From assembly GCF_013410215.1 (NCBI RefSeq), contig NZ_JACCFQ010000001.1, positions 1,426,001 through 1,490,000 on the forward strand: a DNA stretch of 64,000 nucleotides. Reading direction: 5' to 3'. The notes below the pieces were generated by a model. That model searched no databases, had not been told where the DNA came from, and worked only from the letters and a program-made list of their open reading frames with translations. This DNA is from Nesterenkonia sandarakina (GTDB lineage Bacteria > Actinomycetota > Actinomycetes > Actinomycetales > Micrococcaceae). A program made the position numbers and the translations under genes. Below, in pieces: positions 42,315-50,866 of this stretch (positions are counted from its first letter, which is position 1; every line of letters begins with the position of its first letter).

Positions 42315-42336
42315 ACTAGGTGAACGATCGGTCAGT
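42315..42336 (+). promoter_or_regulatory. PaaR-like operator upstream of the thiolase operon
   Basis: A 22-bp site with a perfect right half CGGTCAGT, the central CG and left ACTA, but the inner left ACCG replaced by GGTG (three mismatches). It ends 24 bp before the GTG start, so a bound repressor would block transcription or the early transcript. Confidence 0.45.
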
Positions 42337-42359
42337 TATTCCTGTGAAAGGCGCATGAC

Positions 42360-43565
42360 GTGGCGATCAGCCCTGCATATCTTGTCTCTGGCACCCGCAC
42401 GCCGGTCGGCCGCTACGGCGGCGCGCTGTCCTCGGTGCGCCCCGATGACCTCGCCGCCCTGGTGGTGCGCCAGGTGGTCGAGGAGTCCGGGATCGACCCC
42501 GCCGACGTCGATGAGGTGATCCTCGGCAACGCCAACGGCGCCGGTGAGGAGAACCGCAATGTGGCCCGGATGGCCTGGCTGCTCGCCGGCTTCCCGGACA
42601 GCGTCCCCGGCATCACGGTCAACCGACTCTGTGCCTCCGGGATGAGCGCGATCTCCCAGGCCCAGCACATGATCGCCGCCGGCGCCGCAGACATCGTCGT
42701 CGCCGGGGGAGTGGAGTCCATGTCCCGGGCGCCCTGGGTGATGGCCAAGCCCACGACTGCCTTCGCCAAGCCCGGCGAGGTGGTGGACACCTCCATCGGT
42801 TGGCGCTTCACCAATCCTGAGTTCCTGGCCATCGAGAAGCGCACCTTCTCCATGCCCGAGACCGCCGAGGAGGTCGCCCGGGTCGAGGGCGTCTCTCGGG
42901 AGGACGCCGACGCCTTCGCCGCGGAATCCCAGCGCCGCGCGCTGGCCGCGATCGACGCCGGCCGGCTGGCCCGGGAGATCACCCCGGTCCAGGTGCACGG
43001 GCGCAAGGGCGCGGTCACCGTGGTGGACACCGACGAGGGCCCCCGGCGCGGGGTCACCGCGGAATCCCTGGCGGGACTGCGCCCCGTCGTCGCCGGGGGC
43101 TCGGTGGTCACCGCAGGCAACGCCTCCTCACTCAACGACGGCGCCTCTGCAGTCATCGTGGCCTCCGAGGCCGCCGTCGAGAAGTACGGACTGACCCCCC
43201 GGGCACGGATCGCCGGCGGCGCCAACGCCGGCCTGGCCCCGGAGATCATGGGCATGGGCCCGGTCCCGGCCACACGCAAGGCCATGGCCCGCGCCGGGTG
43301 GGAGATCCCCGAGCTCGGCGCCGTGGAGCTCAATGAGGCCTTCGCCACCCAGTCCCTGGCCAGCATGCGCGAGCTCGGCCTGGACCCGGCCATCGTCAAC
43401 GCCGACGGCGGCGCGATCGCCCTGGGCCATCCGCTGGGCTCCTCCGGCTGCCGGATCGTGCTGACCCTGGCACGGCGCATGGAGGACGAAGGCGTGACCC
43501 GCGGACTGGCGACCATGTGTGTGGGCGTGGGCCAGGGATCTGCCCTGCTGCTGGAGCGGGTCTGA
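42360..43565 (+). CDS. Acetyl-CoA acyltransferase / 3-oxoadipyl-CoA-type thiolase
   Basis: Thiolase of 401 residues. Catalytic Cys91 lies in VNRLCASGM, and the second active-site regions are IALGHPLGSSGCRIV and ATMCVGVGQG, which contain His and the second Cys. The block GNANGAGEENRNVARMA is close to PaaJ/PcaF-type 3-oxoadipyl-CoA thiolases, so a role in phenylacetate or beta-ketoadipate breakdown is plausible; a general acyl-CoA thiolase is the alternative. Start GTG at 42360 after GAAAGG. First of three overlapping or close genes preceded by a PaaR-like operator. Confidence 0.92.
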   Translation: MAISPAYLVSGTRTPVGRYGGALSSVRPDDLAALVVRQVVEESGIDPADVDEVILGNANGAGEENRNVARMAWLLAGFPDSVPGITVNRLCASGMSAISQAQHMIAAGAADIVVAGGVESMSRAPWVMAKPTTAFAKPGEVVDTSIGWRFTNPEFLAIEKRTFSMPETAEEVARVEGVSREDADAFAAESQRRALAAIDAGRLAREITPVQVHGRKGAVTVVDTDEGPRRGVTAESLAGLRPVVAGGSVVTAGNASSLNDGASAVIVASEAAVEKYGLTPRARIAGGANAGLAPEIMGMGPVPATRKAMARAGWEIPELGAVELNEAFATQSLASMRELGLDPAIVNADGGAIALGHPLGSSGCRIVLTLARRMEDEGVTRGLATMCVGVGQGSALLLERV

Positions 43566-43569
43566 GGCC

Positions 43570-44397
43570 ATGAGCGCACAGGATTCCACCATGCTCGACG
43601 CCGCCAGCTTCTCCACGCTCACGGTCACCGAGTCGCCCGATCGGCTGCACGCCCAGCTGGACCGTCCCGAGGTCCGCAACGCCATCGACGCGAGGATGAT
43701 CACCGAGCTGCACGCCGTCTGCGCGCACCTGGAGCACCACCCGAAGGTGCTGATCCTCTCCGGGACCGAATCCGGGGGCAAGGGCATCTTCGCCTCCGGA
43801 GCCGACATCGCGGAACTCAGAGAACGACGCCGCGCGGACGCCCTGCGCGGGGTCAACTCCACCGCCTTCGAACGCCTCGCCAAGCTGCCCATGCCGGTGA
43901 TCGCCGCACTGGACGGCTACGCCCTCGGTGGCGGGGCGGAGCTGGCCTGGGCGGCCGACTTCCGCCTGGGCACCCCGGAGGTGAAGATCGGGCAGCCCGA
44001 GACCGGGCTGGGCATCATCCCCGCCGCCGGAGCGCTCTGGCGGCTGCGCGAGCTCGCCGGGGAGGGCATCGCCAAGGAGATCCTGCTCGCCGGGCGGATC
44101 CTTGACGCCCAGGAGGCCCTGGAGCACGGACTGCTGGGCGCGATCCACCCGACGGAGGGGCTGCTCGATGCCGCTCATGCGCTCGCAGACCGGATCGCCA
44201 AGCAGGACCCGCTGGCCGTGCGGATCAGCAAACAGGTCTTCGCCATGCCCCGCGAGGCCCACCCGCAGATCGACAACCTCGCCCAGGCGATCCTCTTCGA
44301 GTCCGAGGCCAAGTTCGATCGGATGCAGGCCTTCCTGGACCGCCGCGAGGCCAAGGCTGCCGCGAAGACAGAATCAACCTCAGGAGAGAACCGATGA
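43570..44397 (+). CDS. Enoyl-CoA hydratase/isomerase family protein
   Basis: Crotonase-fold enzyme, 275 residues. Oxyanion-hole blocks GIFASGADIAELRE and DGYALGGGAELAWAADFRLG are present and the Glu-containing region KIGQPETGLGIIPAAGALWRL is visible. It fits PaaF-like enoyl-CoA hydratases, between thiolase and 3-hydroxyacyl-CoA dehydrogenase genes. ATG at 43570 is four bases after the thiolase stop; a second ATG lies seven codons on. Its stop overlaps the next gene (ATGA). Confidence 0.92.
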   Translation: MSAQDSTMLDAASFSTLTVTESPDRLHAQLDRPEVRNAIDARMITELHAVCAHLEHHPKVLILSGTESGGKGIFASGADIAELRERRRADALRGVNSTAFERLAKLPMPVIAALDGYALGGGAELAWAADFRLGTPEVKIGQPETGLGIIPAAGALWRLRELAGEGIAKEILLAGRILDAQEALEHGLLGAIHPTEGLLDAAHALADRIAKQDPLAVRISKQVFAMPREAHPQIDNLAQAILFESEAKFDRMQAFLDRREAKAAAKTESTSGENR

Positions 44398-45275
44398 GCA
44401 CCCCGAGCCCAGCCGCACAGTCCTTCCCCGCCGTCGTCGGCGTGCTCGGGGGAGGCCGGATGGGCGCCGGGATCGCCCACGCCTTCCTTGTGGCCGGGGC
44501 CGCGGAGGTCATCGTCGTCGATGTCTCCGAGATGGCGGCGCAGGCCGCCGCCGCGCGGATCACCAAGGACCTCGAAGCCTCGCTGACCCGGGGCAAGATC
44601 AACGGTGAGCTTTCCGACTGGACGGACCGGCTGACCGCCACCGCGGAGGTCGGCGCGTTCGCGCGCTGCGGCCTGGTGGTCGAGGCGGTGCCCGAGGATA
44701 TGGAGCTGAAGGTGGAGTCGCTGCGCCGTGCCGAGGCGCAGCTGGCGCCCGAGGCGTGGCTGGCCACGAACACCTCCTCGCTGTCGATCACCGATCTCGC
44801 CGAGCAGCTGCAGCGCCCCGAGCGATTCTGCGGACTGCACTTCTTCAACCCGGTGCCCGCCTCGAAGCTGGTGGAGGTGGTCCTCGCCGAGCGCACCGGA
44901 GCGGAGCTCGCCGCGCTGAGCCCGCGCTGGGTCGAGGCGCTGGGGAAGACCCCCGTGGTGGTCAAGGACGCACCCGGCTTCGCCTCCTCCCGGCTGGGGG
45001 TGGCCATCGGGCTTGAAGCCATCAGGATGGTCGAAGAGGGCGTCGCGGCTCCGGCGGACATCGACAACGCGATGGTGCTGGGCTATAGGTTCCCGATCGG
45101 CCCGCTGGCACTGACCGACATCGTCGGCCTGGACGTGCGGCTGGGCATCGCGGAGTACCTGGAGTCGCAGCTGGGGGAGCGGTTCGCTCCGCCGAAGCTG
45201 ATGCGCGAGATGGTCGCCCGCGGGGAGCTGGGCAAGAAGTCCGGGAAGGGCTTCTACGACTACCCCGAAGCCTGA
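44394..45275 (+). CDS. 3-hydroxyacyl-CoA dehydrogenase
   Basis: NAD-dependent 3-hydroxyacyl-CoA dehydrogenase, 293 residues. Rossmann motif GVLGGGRMGAGIAHAF, catalytic region TNTSSLSITDLAEQL and GLHFFNPVPASKLVEVV with the active-site His, and the C-terminal FPIGPLALTDIVGLDV plus GKKSGKGFYDY are standard. Most similar in layout to PaaH/Hbd enzymes. Together the three genes carry out hydration, oxidation and thiolysis of an acyl-CoA. ATG overlaps the preceding stop. Confidence 0.94.
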   Translation: MSTPSPAAQSFPAVVGVLGGGRMGAGIAHAFLVAGAAEVIVVDVSEMAAQAAAARITKDLEASLTRGKINGELSDWTDRLTATAEVGAFARCGLVVEAVPEDMELKVESLRRAEAQLAPEAWLATNTSSLSITDLAEQLQRPERFCGLHFFNPVPASKLVEVVLAERTGAELAALSPRWVEALGKTPVVVKDAPGFASSRLGVAIGLEAIRMVEEGVAAPADIDNAMVLGYRFPIGPLALTDIVGLDVRLGIAEYLESQLGERFAPPKLMREMVARGELGKKSGKGFYDYPEA

Positions 45276-45281
45276 GGTCCA

Positions 45282-45333
45282 GCGCTCCCAGAGTCTGAAG
45301 CCCCGGCCGCTGAGGCCCCGGCCACGGGAGCGC
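45282..45333. terminator. Hairpin between convergent acyl-CoA operon and SorC gene
   Basis: GCGCTCCC (45282-45289) pairs with GGGAGCGC (45326-45333) with a C/G-rich internal region that can fold further. Lies between a plus-strand stop at 45275 and a minus-strand stop at 45385. Confidence 0.5.
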
Positions 45334-45384
45334 CGCCGTCTGGAAGCGCCTGCCACTGAAGCCGGCTCACCGGCCCGCCGCGCG

Positions 45385-46440
45385 CTACACCTCCTGGACC
45401 AGCCAGCGTGCGGTGGCCTCATCCAGGATCAGATCCGTGGGAAGCCCGGCCGCCAGCGCTCCGCGGAGGCCGCTGATCTTGGTCTCCCCGGAGACGATGC
45501 AGATCCGCCGCGGCACCCGGAGCAGCAGCTCCAGGTCAGGTCCGGTGCTGCGCTGATTGATCTGTAGATCCTGGTGGCTCCCGTCGGAGCGGAAGAACAT
45601 CGTGGCCACGTCCCCGACCACGCCCTCAGCGTCCAGCGCGCGCAGGTCCGCATCGTCGAGGTAGCCGCCGGAGTACACGTGGCTGGGAATCCCGGAGTTC
45701 GTCGAGCCGACGCCGAAGATGGCCATGGTCATGCGCTGCTGCAGCCCAAGGATCCGCTGCACGCTGCGTTCGGCCCACATGGCGGTCTTGGTGTCGGCGT
45801 GATCGAAGAAGGCCGGCACCGGGAACTGCTCGACCCGGGCGCCGTAGGCGTGACCGAACCGACGCAGGATCTCACTGGCATAGGCGATTCCGGTGGTCTG
45901 CGTGTTGCCGGCCCCATTGAGCTGGACGATGGTGCTGTCATGGGTGATCCGTCGGCTCAGATGCTGACTCACCGCGCTGAGCGTGGACCCCCAGGCCACC
46001 CCGATGATCGCGTTGGAATCGACGAGCGGGCCGATGGTCCGTGCCGCCTGGATCGCCACCCGGTCCAGCGCCTCGGAATCACTGATCAGATCCGAGACCG
46101 GCACCACATGGGCCTCGACGCCGAAGCGGCGCCGGATCTCGTGCTCCAGATACGGTGCCCGGTGCGCGGGATTGTTGACCTGGATCTCGACCAGACCGGT
46201 ATCCCGGGCCAATGAGAGCAGCCTGGAGACCGTGGAGCGCGAGGTGCGCAGCTCCCTGGCGATGGCGTTCATGGTCAGGTCCTGGAGGTAGTACATCTGC
46301 GCCGCGCGCAGCGCGTCGCTGCTGCGGGAGCGCGCCGGCTCCCGGGTGGATGAATGTGCACCCGAAGTGGGCCTATCCTTCTCAGTCGCGGCGTTGATGG
46401 CGATTCCCTTCGTCGAGCGTGCACGTCTGTGCACCACCAT
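45385..46440 (-). CDS. SorC-family transcriptional regulator, divergent from the glp genes
   Basis: A 351-residue regulator. After a disordered N-tail of about 40 residues, an HTH domain (DLTMNAIARELRTSRSTVSRLLSLARDTGLVEI) is followed by a SorC/CggR-type sugar-binding domain with AIIGVAWGSTLSAVSQHL, VQLNGAGNTQTTGIAYASEILRRFG and LELLLRVPRRICIVSGETK. It is transcribed away from glpD, so it likely controls glycerol uptake and oxidation with a phosphorylated glycerol-type ligand; DeoR-type GlpR is the usual solution, so a SorC member is notable. ATG at 46440. Confidence 0.92.
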   Translation of the reverse strand: MVVHRRARSTKGIAINAATEKDRPTSGAHSSTREPARSRSSDALRAAQMYYLQDLTMNAIARELRTSRSTVSRLLSLARDTGLVEIQVNNPAHRAPYLEHEIRRRFGVEAHVVPVSDLISDSEALDRVAIQAARTIGPLVDSNAIIGVAWGSTLSAVSQHLSRRITHDSTIVQLNGAGNTQTTGIAYASEILRRFGHAYGARVEQFPVPAFFDHADTKTAMWAERSVQRILGLQQRMTMAIFGVGSTNSGIPSHVYSGGYLDDADLRALDAEGVVGDVATMFFRSDGSHQDLQINQRSTGPDLELLLRVPRRICIVSGETKISGLRGALAAGLPTDLILDEATARWLVQEV

Positions 46441-46499
46441 TGACTATCTGTCCCAAAGTTTCAAGAGTGGTCCTATGCACACGGAGGACCCCGATGCAC
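46356..46499. promoter_or_regulatory. Cluster of TGCAC motifs in the SorC-glpD divergent region
   Basis: GTGCAC at 46356-46361, 46419-46424 and 46429-46434 (the latter two separated by GTCT) and TGCAC at 46476-46480 and 46495-46499. Five copies in 144 bp around the SorC start and upstream of glpD suggest operator half-sites for autoregulation and glp control. Confidence 0.35.
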
Positions 46500-46524
46500 C
46501 CAGCACTGCCCTGAGGAGAATGTG

Positions 46525-48273
46525 ATGCCCGACACAACGGTGACCAATGGTGAGACTCGCACACCCGCGCAGCGCGCAGAAGTTCGTCGGCTCAAGGAGA
46601 CCCCCCGAGCCTCCGTGCTGATCATCGGCGGCGGGATCAACGGTGTGGGCACCTTCCGCGATCTCGCACTGCAGGGTGTCGACGTGGCACTGGTGGAACG
46701 CGGAGACTACTGCCAGGGCGCCTCCGGGGCGTCCTCGCACATGATCCACGGTGGGATCCGCTACCTGGAGAACGGCGAGTTCCGGCTGGTCCGCGAATCC
46801 GTGGTGGAGCGCAACGGACTGCTGAAGACCGCACCGCACTACGTCAAGCCGCTGCAGACCACCATCCCGATCTTCAGCACCTTCTCCGGGATCCTTGCGG
46901 CACCGCTGCGGTTCATCACGCACCGCCAGCAGGGCCAGCCCCGGGAGCGTGGAGCGTTCCTGATCAAGGCCGGACTGACCATGTATGACTGGTTCTCCCG
47001 CGACGGCGGCGCCGTTCCCCGCCACCGCTTCGCCGGCCGCCGCTCCTCCCTCTCCCAGCTGCCCGACCTGCGTCCGGATGTCCGCTACACCGCGACCTAC
47101 TTCGACGCCTCGGTGCACAACCCGGAGCGGATGACCCTGGACGTGCTGCGCGACGGTCTCAACGCCAACGCCGAGGTTCGGGCCACCAACTACGTCAGCG
47201 CGGTGGCTCGCGATGGGGAGACGGTGACGCTGCGCGATGAGCTCACCGGAGATGAGTTCCCCTTCACCGCCGACGTGATCGTCAACGCCACCGGCGCCTG
47301 GGTGGACGGGACCAACGAGTCCCTCGGTGAGCCCAGCGCCTTCATGGGCGGGACCAAGGGCTCGCACATCGTCCTGGACCACCCGGAGCTGCTGGCCGCC
47401 TGCGCGGGCCGCGAGATGTTCTTCGAGAACACCGACGGTCGCATCGTGCTGATCTACCCCATCGAGGATCGGGTGCTGGTGGGCACCACCGATATCGACG
47501 TCGATGTCAACGAACCGGCAGTCTGCACCCCCGAGGAGGTCGACTACTTCATCGACCTGATCGGCCAGGTGTTCCCCAAGATCGAGGTGGAGCCGGGACA
47601 TGTGGTCTACAGCTTCTCCGGGGTGCGCCCGCTGCCCCGACACGACGCCACCCAGCCCGGATTCGTCTCCCGGGACTACCGGATCGAACACCGCGCTGTG
47701 CACACCGCAGACCAGCCGGTGACCATGCTCAGCCTGGTCGGCGGAAAGTGGACCACCTTCCGGGCGCTCTCCGAGCACATGACCAACGATGTGCTCGAGA
47801 TCCTGGGCAAGCGCCGCACGGTGAGCACCGCAGGACTTGCCATCGGCGGCGGCGCGGACTTCCCGAAGACGGTCTCCGGCCAGAAGGCCTGGGTCATGGC
47901 GCACACCGGCGATGGCCTCTCCGCGGAGCGGGTGGAAGGTCTGCTGACCCGCTACGGGACCCGCGCAGAGGAGGTCATCGCTCACCTGCGCGCAGGCTCG
48001 GACCAGGACCTCGACTCCACCTCGGAGCTGAGCCACCGCGAGCTTGCCTACATGGTCGAGCACGAGCAGATCGGTCACCTGATCGACGTCCTGATCCGAC
48101 GCACCTCCCTGGCCTTCCGCGGCCTGGTCACTGCGGAGCTGCTGCGCGAACTCGGTGAGATCCTGGCCCCGCTGCTGGACTGGGACGGTGCGCAGACGCA
48201 GAACGAGATCGAGCATGCCGAGCGGGTGCTGCGCGACTGGCACAACGTCGAGCTCAAGGCCCGGGTGGCCTAG
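46525..48273 (+). CDS. glpD: Glycerol-3-phosphate dehydrogenase (FAD, respiratory)
   Basis: Membrane-associated flavoprotein of 582 residues that oxidises glycerol 3-phosphate to dihydroxyacetone phosphate and feeds electrons to quinone. FAD motif VLIIGGGINGVGTFRDLAL (about 31-49), GASGASSHMIHGGIRYLE, DRVLVGTTDIDVD and SFSGVRPLPR are present, with the C-terminal LRYG-like RYGTRAEEVIAHL domain. ATG at 46525 with GAGGAG four to nine bases upstream; a GTG one codon before is possible. First of glpD-glpF-glpK. Confidence 0.96.
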   Translation: MPDTTVTNGETRTPAQRAEVRRLKETPRASVLIIGGGINGVGTFRDLALQGVDVALVERGDYCQGASGASSHMIHGGIRYLENGEFRLVRESVVERNGLLKTAPHYVKPLQTTIPIFSTFSGILAAPLRFITHRQQGQPRERGAFLIKAGLTMYDWFSRDGGAVPRHRFAGRRSSLSQLPDLRPDVRYTATYFDASVHNPERMTLDVLRDGLNANAEVRATNYVSAVARDGETVTLRDELTGDEFPFTADVIVNATGAWVDGTNESLGEPSAFMGGTKGSHIVLDHPELLAACAGREMFFENTDGRIVLIYPIEDRVLVGTTDIDVDVNEPAVCTPEEVDYFIDLIGQVFPKIEVEPGHVVYSFSGVRPLPRHDATQPGFVSRDYRIEHRAVHTADQPVTMLSLVGGKWTTFRALSEHMTNDVLEILGKRRTVSTAGLAIGGGADFPKTVSGQKAWVMAHTGDGLSAERVEGLLTRYGTRAEEVIAHLRAGSDQDLDSTSELSHRELAYMVEHEQIGHLIDVLIRRTSLAFRGLVTAELLRELGEILAPLLDWDGAQTQNEIEHAERVLRDWHNVELKARVA

Positions 48274-48281
48274 GCTCTCGC

Positions 48282-48308
48282 GCCGCATGGGGCTCCTGCC
48301 CCTGCGGC
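48282..48308 (+). other. Intercistronic hairpin between glpD and glpF
   Basis: GCCGCA-T-GGGGC pairs with GCCCC-TGCGGC, an 11-bp stem with one bulge and a TCCT loop. It lies in the 125-bp gap and may partly terminate or process the glp transcript. Confidence 0.5.
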
Positions 48309-48398
48309 CCAGAACTCCCCACCGTCACCGCTGGGGTCGGAGGAGTCACAGCATCCGGCTGGGGCCCCCACAGAAATGAATACAGAAAGGAGCCAAAG

Positions 48399-49142
48399 AT
48401 GTCTCTAGAAGCATTCGTCGCCGAGACCTTCGGCACCATGTTGCTCTTGCTGCTCGGCGGTGGCGTTGTCGCCAACGTCGCGCTGCGAGGCACGAAGGGC
48501 AACAATGGCGGATTCCTCATGGTCAACTTCGGCTGGGGGCTCGGCGTCTTCGCCGGCGTCTATGTCGCTGCCCTCTCCGGGGCGCACCTTAACCCCGCGG
48601 TCACCATCGGCCTGCTGGTCAATTCCGAGACCGCGACGCTGGGCCCGGACATCGAGAAGTCGCTGCTCAACGTGCTGCTCTACTTCGCGGCGCAGATGCT
48701 CGGCGCGATGATCGGTGCCGTGCTGTGCTACCTGGCCTATAAGCAGCACTTCGACGCCGAACCCGACGCCGCCACCAAGCTCGGGGTCTTCTCCACCGGA
48801 CCTTCCATCCGCTCCAACGGATGGAACCTGGTGACCGAGATCGTGGGCACCTTCGTCCTGGTGTTCGTGATCATCGCGCAGGGCAGCACACCATCGGGCC
48901 TCGGTCCGCTGGCCGTGGCGCTGCTGGTCGTCGGCATCGGCGCCTCCCTGGGTGGACCCACCGGCTACGCCATCAACCCGGCACGTGACCTGGGCCCCCG
49001 ACTGGTGCATGCACTGCTGCCGATCAAGGGCAAGGGCAGCAGCGACTGGTCCTACGCATGGGTGCCGGTGGTCGGTCCCCTGATCGGTGGCGCTCTGGGA
49101 GGTCTGCTGGCCATGGTGGTCAGCTTCCCCGCCGTCGCCTGA
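48399..49142 (+). CDS. glpF: Glycerol uptake facilitator (aquaglyceroporin)
   Basis: MIP-family channel of 247 residues with six helices. The two pore motifs are SGAHLNPAVTIG and YAINPARDLGPRL; the Asp after the second NPAR is the residue typical of glycerol facilitators as opposed to water channels. It lets glycerol diffuse in, where GlpK traps it. GAAAGGAG (48385-48392) precedes the ATG. Located between glpD and glpK in one direction. Confidence 0.96.
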   Translation: MSLEAFVAETFGTMLLLLLGGGVVANVALRGTKGNNGGFLMVNFGWGLGVFAGVYVAALSGAHLNPAVTIGLLVNSETATLGPDIEKSLLNVLLYFAAQMLGAMIGAVLCYLAYKQHFDAEPDAATKLGVFSTGPSIRSNGWNLVTEIVGTFVLVFVIIAQGSTPSGLGPLAVALLVVGIGASLGGPTGYAINPARDLGPRLVHALLPIKGKGSSDWSYAWVPVVGPLIGGALGGLLAMVVSFPAVA

Positions 49143-49223
49143 TCACCGCAGCACGTCCCGGCGGCTTCGCAGCCGCCCACGGCAGCAGCATCAAGGCAGA
49201 GAACACTCAACGAGGAGAAGAAC

Positions 49224-50738
49224 ATGTCGAAATACGTCATTGCGATCGACCAGGGCACCACGTCAAGTCGCGCGATCATCTTTGACCACAGCGGGAACCT
49301 CGTGTCCTCGGGTCAGAAGGAGCACGAGCAGATCTTCCCGAAGGCGGGATGGGTCGAGCACGACCCGATGGAGATCTGGAACAACACCCGTGAGGTCATC
49401 GGCAACGCGCTCTCCAAGGTGAACCTCACCCGGCACGACATCGCCGCAGTGGGCATCACCAACCAGCGCGAGACCACTGTGGTCTGGGACAAGAACACCG
49501 GAGAGCCCGTCTACAACGCGATCGTCTGGCAGGACACTCGCACCCAGCCGATCGTCGACGAGCTCGCCGCCGACGGCGGGGTGGAACGCTTCAAGTCCAA
49601 GGTCGGGCTGCCGCTGGCCACCTATTTCTCCGGCACCAAGGTGAAATGGATCCTGGACAACGTCGAGGGCGCCCGCGCCAAGGCGGAGGCCGGTGATCTG
49701 CTCTTCGGCAACACCGATTCCTGGATCACCTGGCACCTCACCGGAGGCACCGAGGGCGGCGTGCACATCACCGATGTCACCAACGCCTCTCGGACCATGT
49801 TCATGGACCTCGAGACTCTCAGCTGGGACGACGAGATCCTGAAGGCCTTCGGGGTGCCCCGCTCGATGCTTCCCGAGATCAAGTCCTCCTCCGAGGTCTA
49901 CGGCAAGGTCCACGGAGCACAGCTGCTGCGTGAGACGCCGGTGGCCGGAATCCTGGGCGACCAGCAGGCCGCGACCTTCGGCCAGGCCGCGTTCGAGAAG
50001 GGCGGGGCCAAGAACACCTACGGCACCGGCAACTTCCTGATCGTGAACACCGGTGAGGAGATCGTGCGCTCCGAGAACGGGCTGCTCACCACGGTCTGCT
50101 ACAAGCTCGGAGACGCCAAGCCGGTCTACGCCCTGGAAGGCTCCATCGCTGTGACCGGATCGCTGATCCAGTGGCTGCGCGACAACCTGGGCTTCATCAA
50201 GACCGCTCCCGAGGTGGAGCAGCTGGCCAAGTCCGTGGAGGACAACGGCGGGGTCTACGTGGTGCCGGCGTTCTCCGGGCTCTTCGCCCCCTACTGGCGG
50301 GGCGAGGCGCGTGGAGCCATCGTCGGTCTGACCCGCTTCGTGAACAAGGGTCACATCGCTCGCGCCGCCCTGGAGGCCACGGCCTTCCAGACCCGCGAGG
50401 TGCTCGACGCGGCCAACGCAGACGCGGGAGTCGACATGGAGGACCTGCGGGTCGACGGCGGCATGGTCGCCAACGACGCCTTGATGCAGTTCCAGGCCGA
50501 CATCCTCGGGATTCCCGTGGTGCGTCCCAAGGTCACCGAGACCACGGCGCTCGGCGCGGCCTACGCGGCCGGGCTCGCCGTCGGCTTCTGGAGCGACACC
50601 GATGAGCTGGCGGCGAACTGGTCCGAGGACAAGCGCTGGCTGCCGTCGATGGATGCGGCGGAGCGTGATCGTCAGATGCGCCTCTGGAAGAAGGCCGTGA
50701 CTCGGACCTTCGACTGGGTGGACGAGGACGTCAAGTAG
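49224..50738 (+). CDS. glpK: Glycerol kinase
   Basis: FGGY-family kinase of 504 residues that phosphorylates glycerol at the 3 position. Motifs: [18 protein letters not shown] (phosphate-1 loop), [51 protein letters not shown] and [28 protein letters not shown] precedes the ATG by six bases. It ends the glp operon before a perfect 19-bp hairpin. The regulatory His of the enterococcal HPr-phosphorylated loop was not checked in detail. Confidence 0.97.
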   Translation: MSKYVIAIDQGTTSSRAIIFDHSGNLVSSGQKEHEQIFPKAGWVEHDPMEIWNNTREVIGNALSKVNLTRHDIAAVGITNQRETTVVWDKNTGEPVYNAIVWQDTRTQPIVDELAADGGVERFKSKVGLPLATYFSGTKVKWILDNVEGARAKAEAGDLLFGNTDSWITWHLTGGTEGGVHITDVTNASRTMFMDLETLSWDDEILKAFGVPRSMLPEIKSSSEVYGKVHGAQLLRETPVAGILGDQQAATFGQAAFEKGGAKNTYGTGNFLIVNTGEEIVRSENGLLTTVCYKLGDAKPVYALEGSIAVTGSLIQWLRDNLGFIKTAPEVEQLAKSVEDNGGVYVVPAFSGLFAPYWRGEARGAIVGLTRFVNKGHIARAALEATAFQTREVLDAANADAGVDMEDLRVDGGMVANDALMQFQADILGIPVVRPKVTETTALGAAYAAGLAVGFWSDTDELAANWSEDKRWLPSMDAAERDRQMRLWKKAVTRTFDWVDEDVK

Positions 50739-50786
50739 AGCACTCCTGAGCGGGAATGTCGCGCAGCGGCAGCCCTTCCTCAGACA

Positions 50787-50828
50787 AGCGGGCCCGCATC
50801 GGTGAACGATCACCGGTGCGGGCCCGCT
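50787..50828. terminator. Long bidirectional hairpin between glpK and the DUF1989 gene
   Basis: A 19-bp stem with one wobble pair (50787-50805 with 50810-50828; ends AGCGGGCCCGCA/TGCGGGCCCGCT) and an ACGA loop, placed between convergent stop codons. Confidence 0.8.
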
Positions 50829-50866
50829 GTGTGTCTAGGTTGCGGTGCGGCTCGGGGCTGCGTGTC

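Noticed and set aside
46444-48288. Long minus-strand open frame opposite glpD
   Set aside because: glpD on the plus strand has all family motifs and a good ribosome binding site; the antisense frame does not resemble a protein family.
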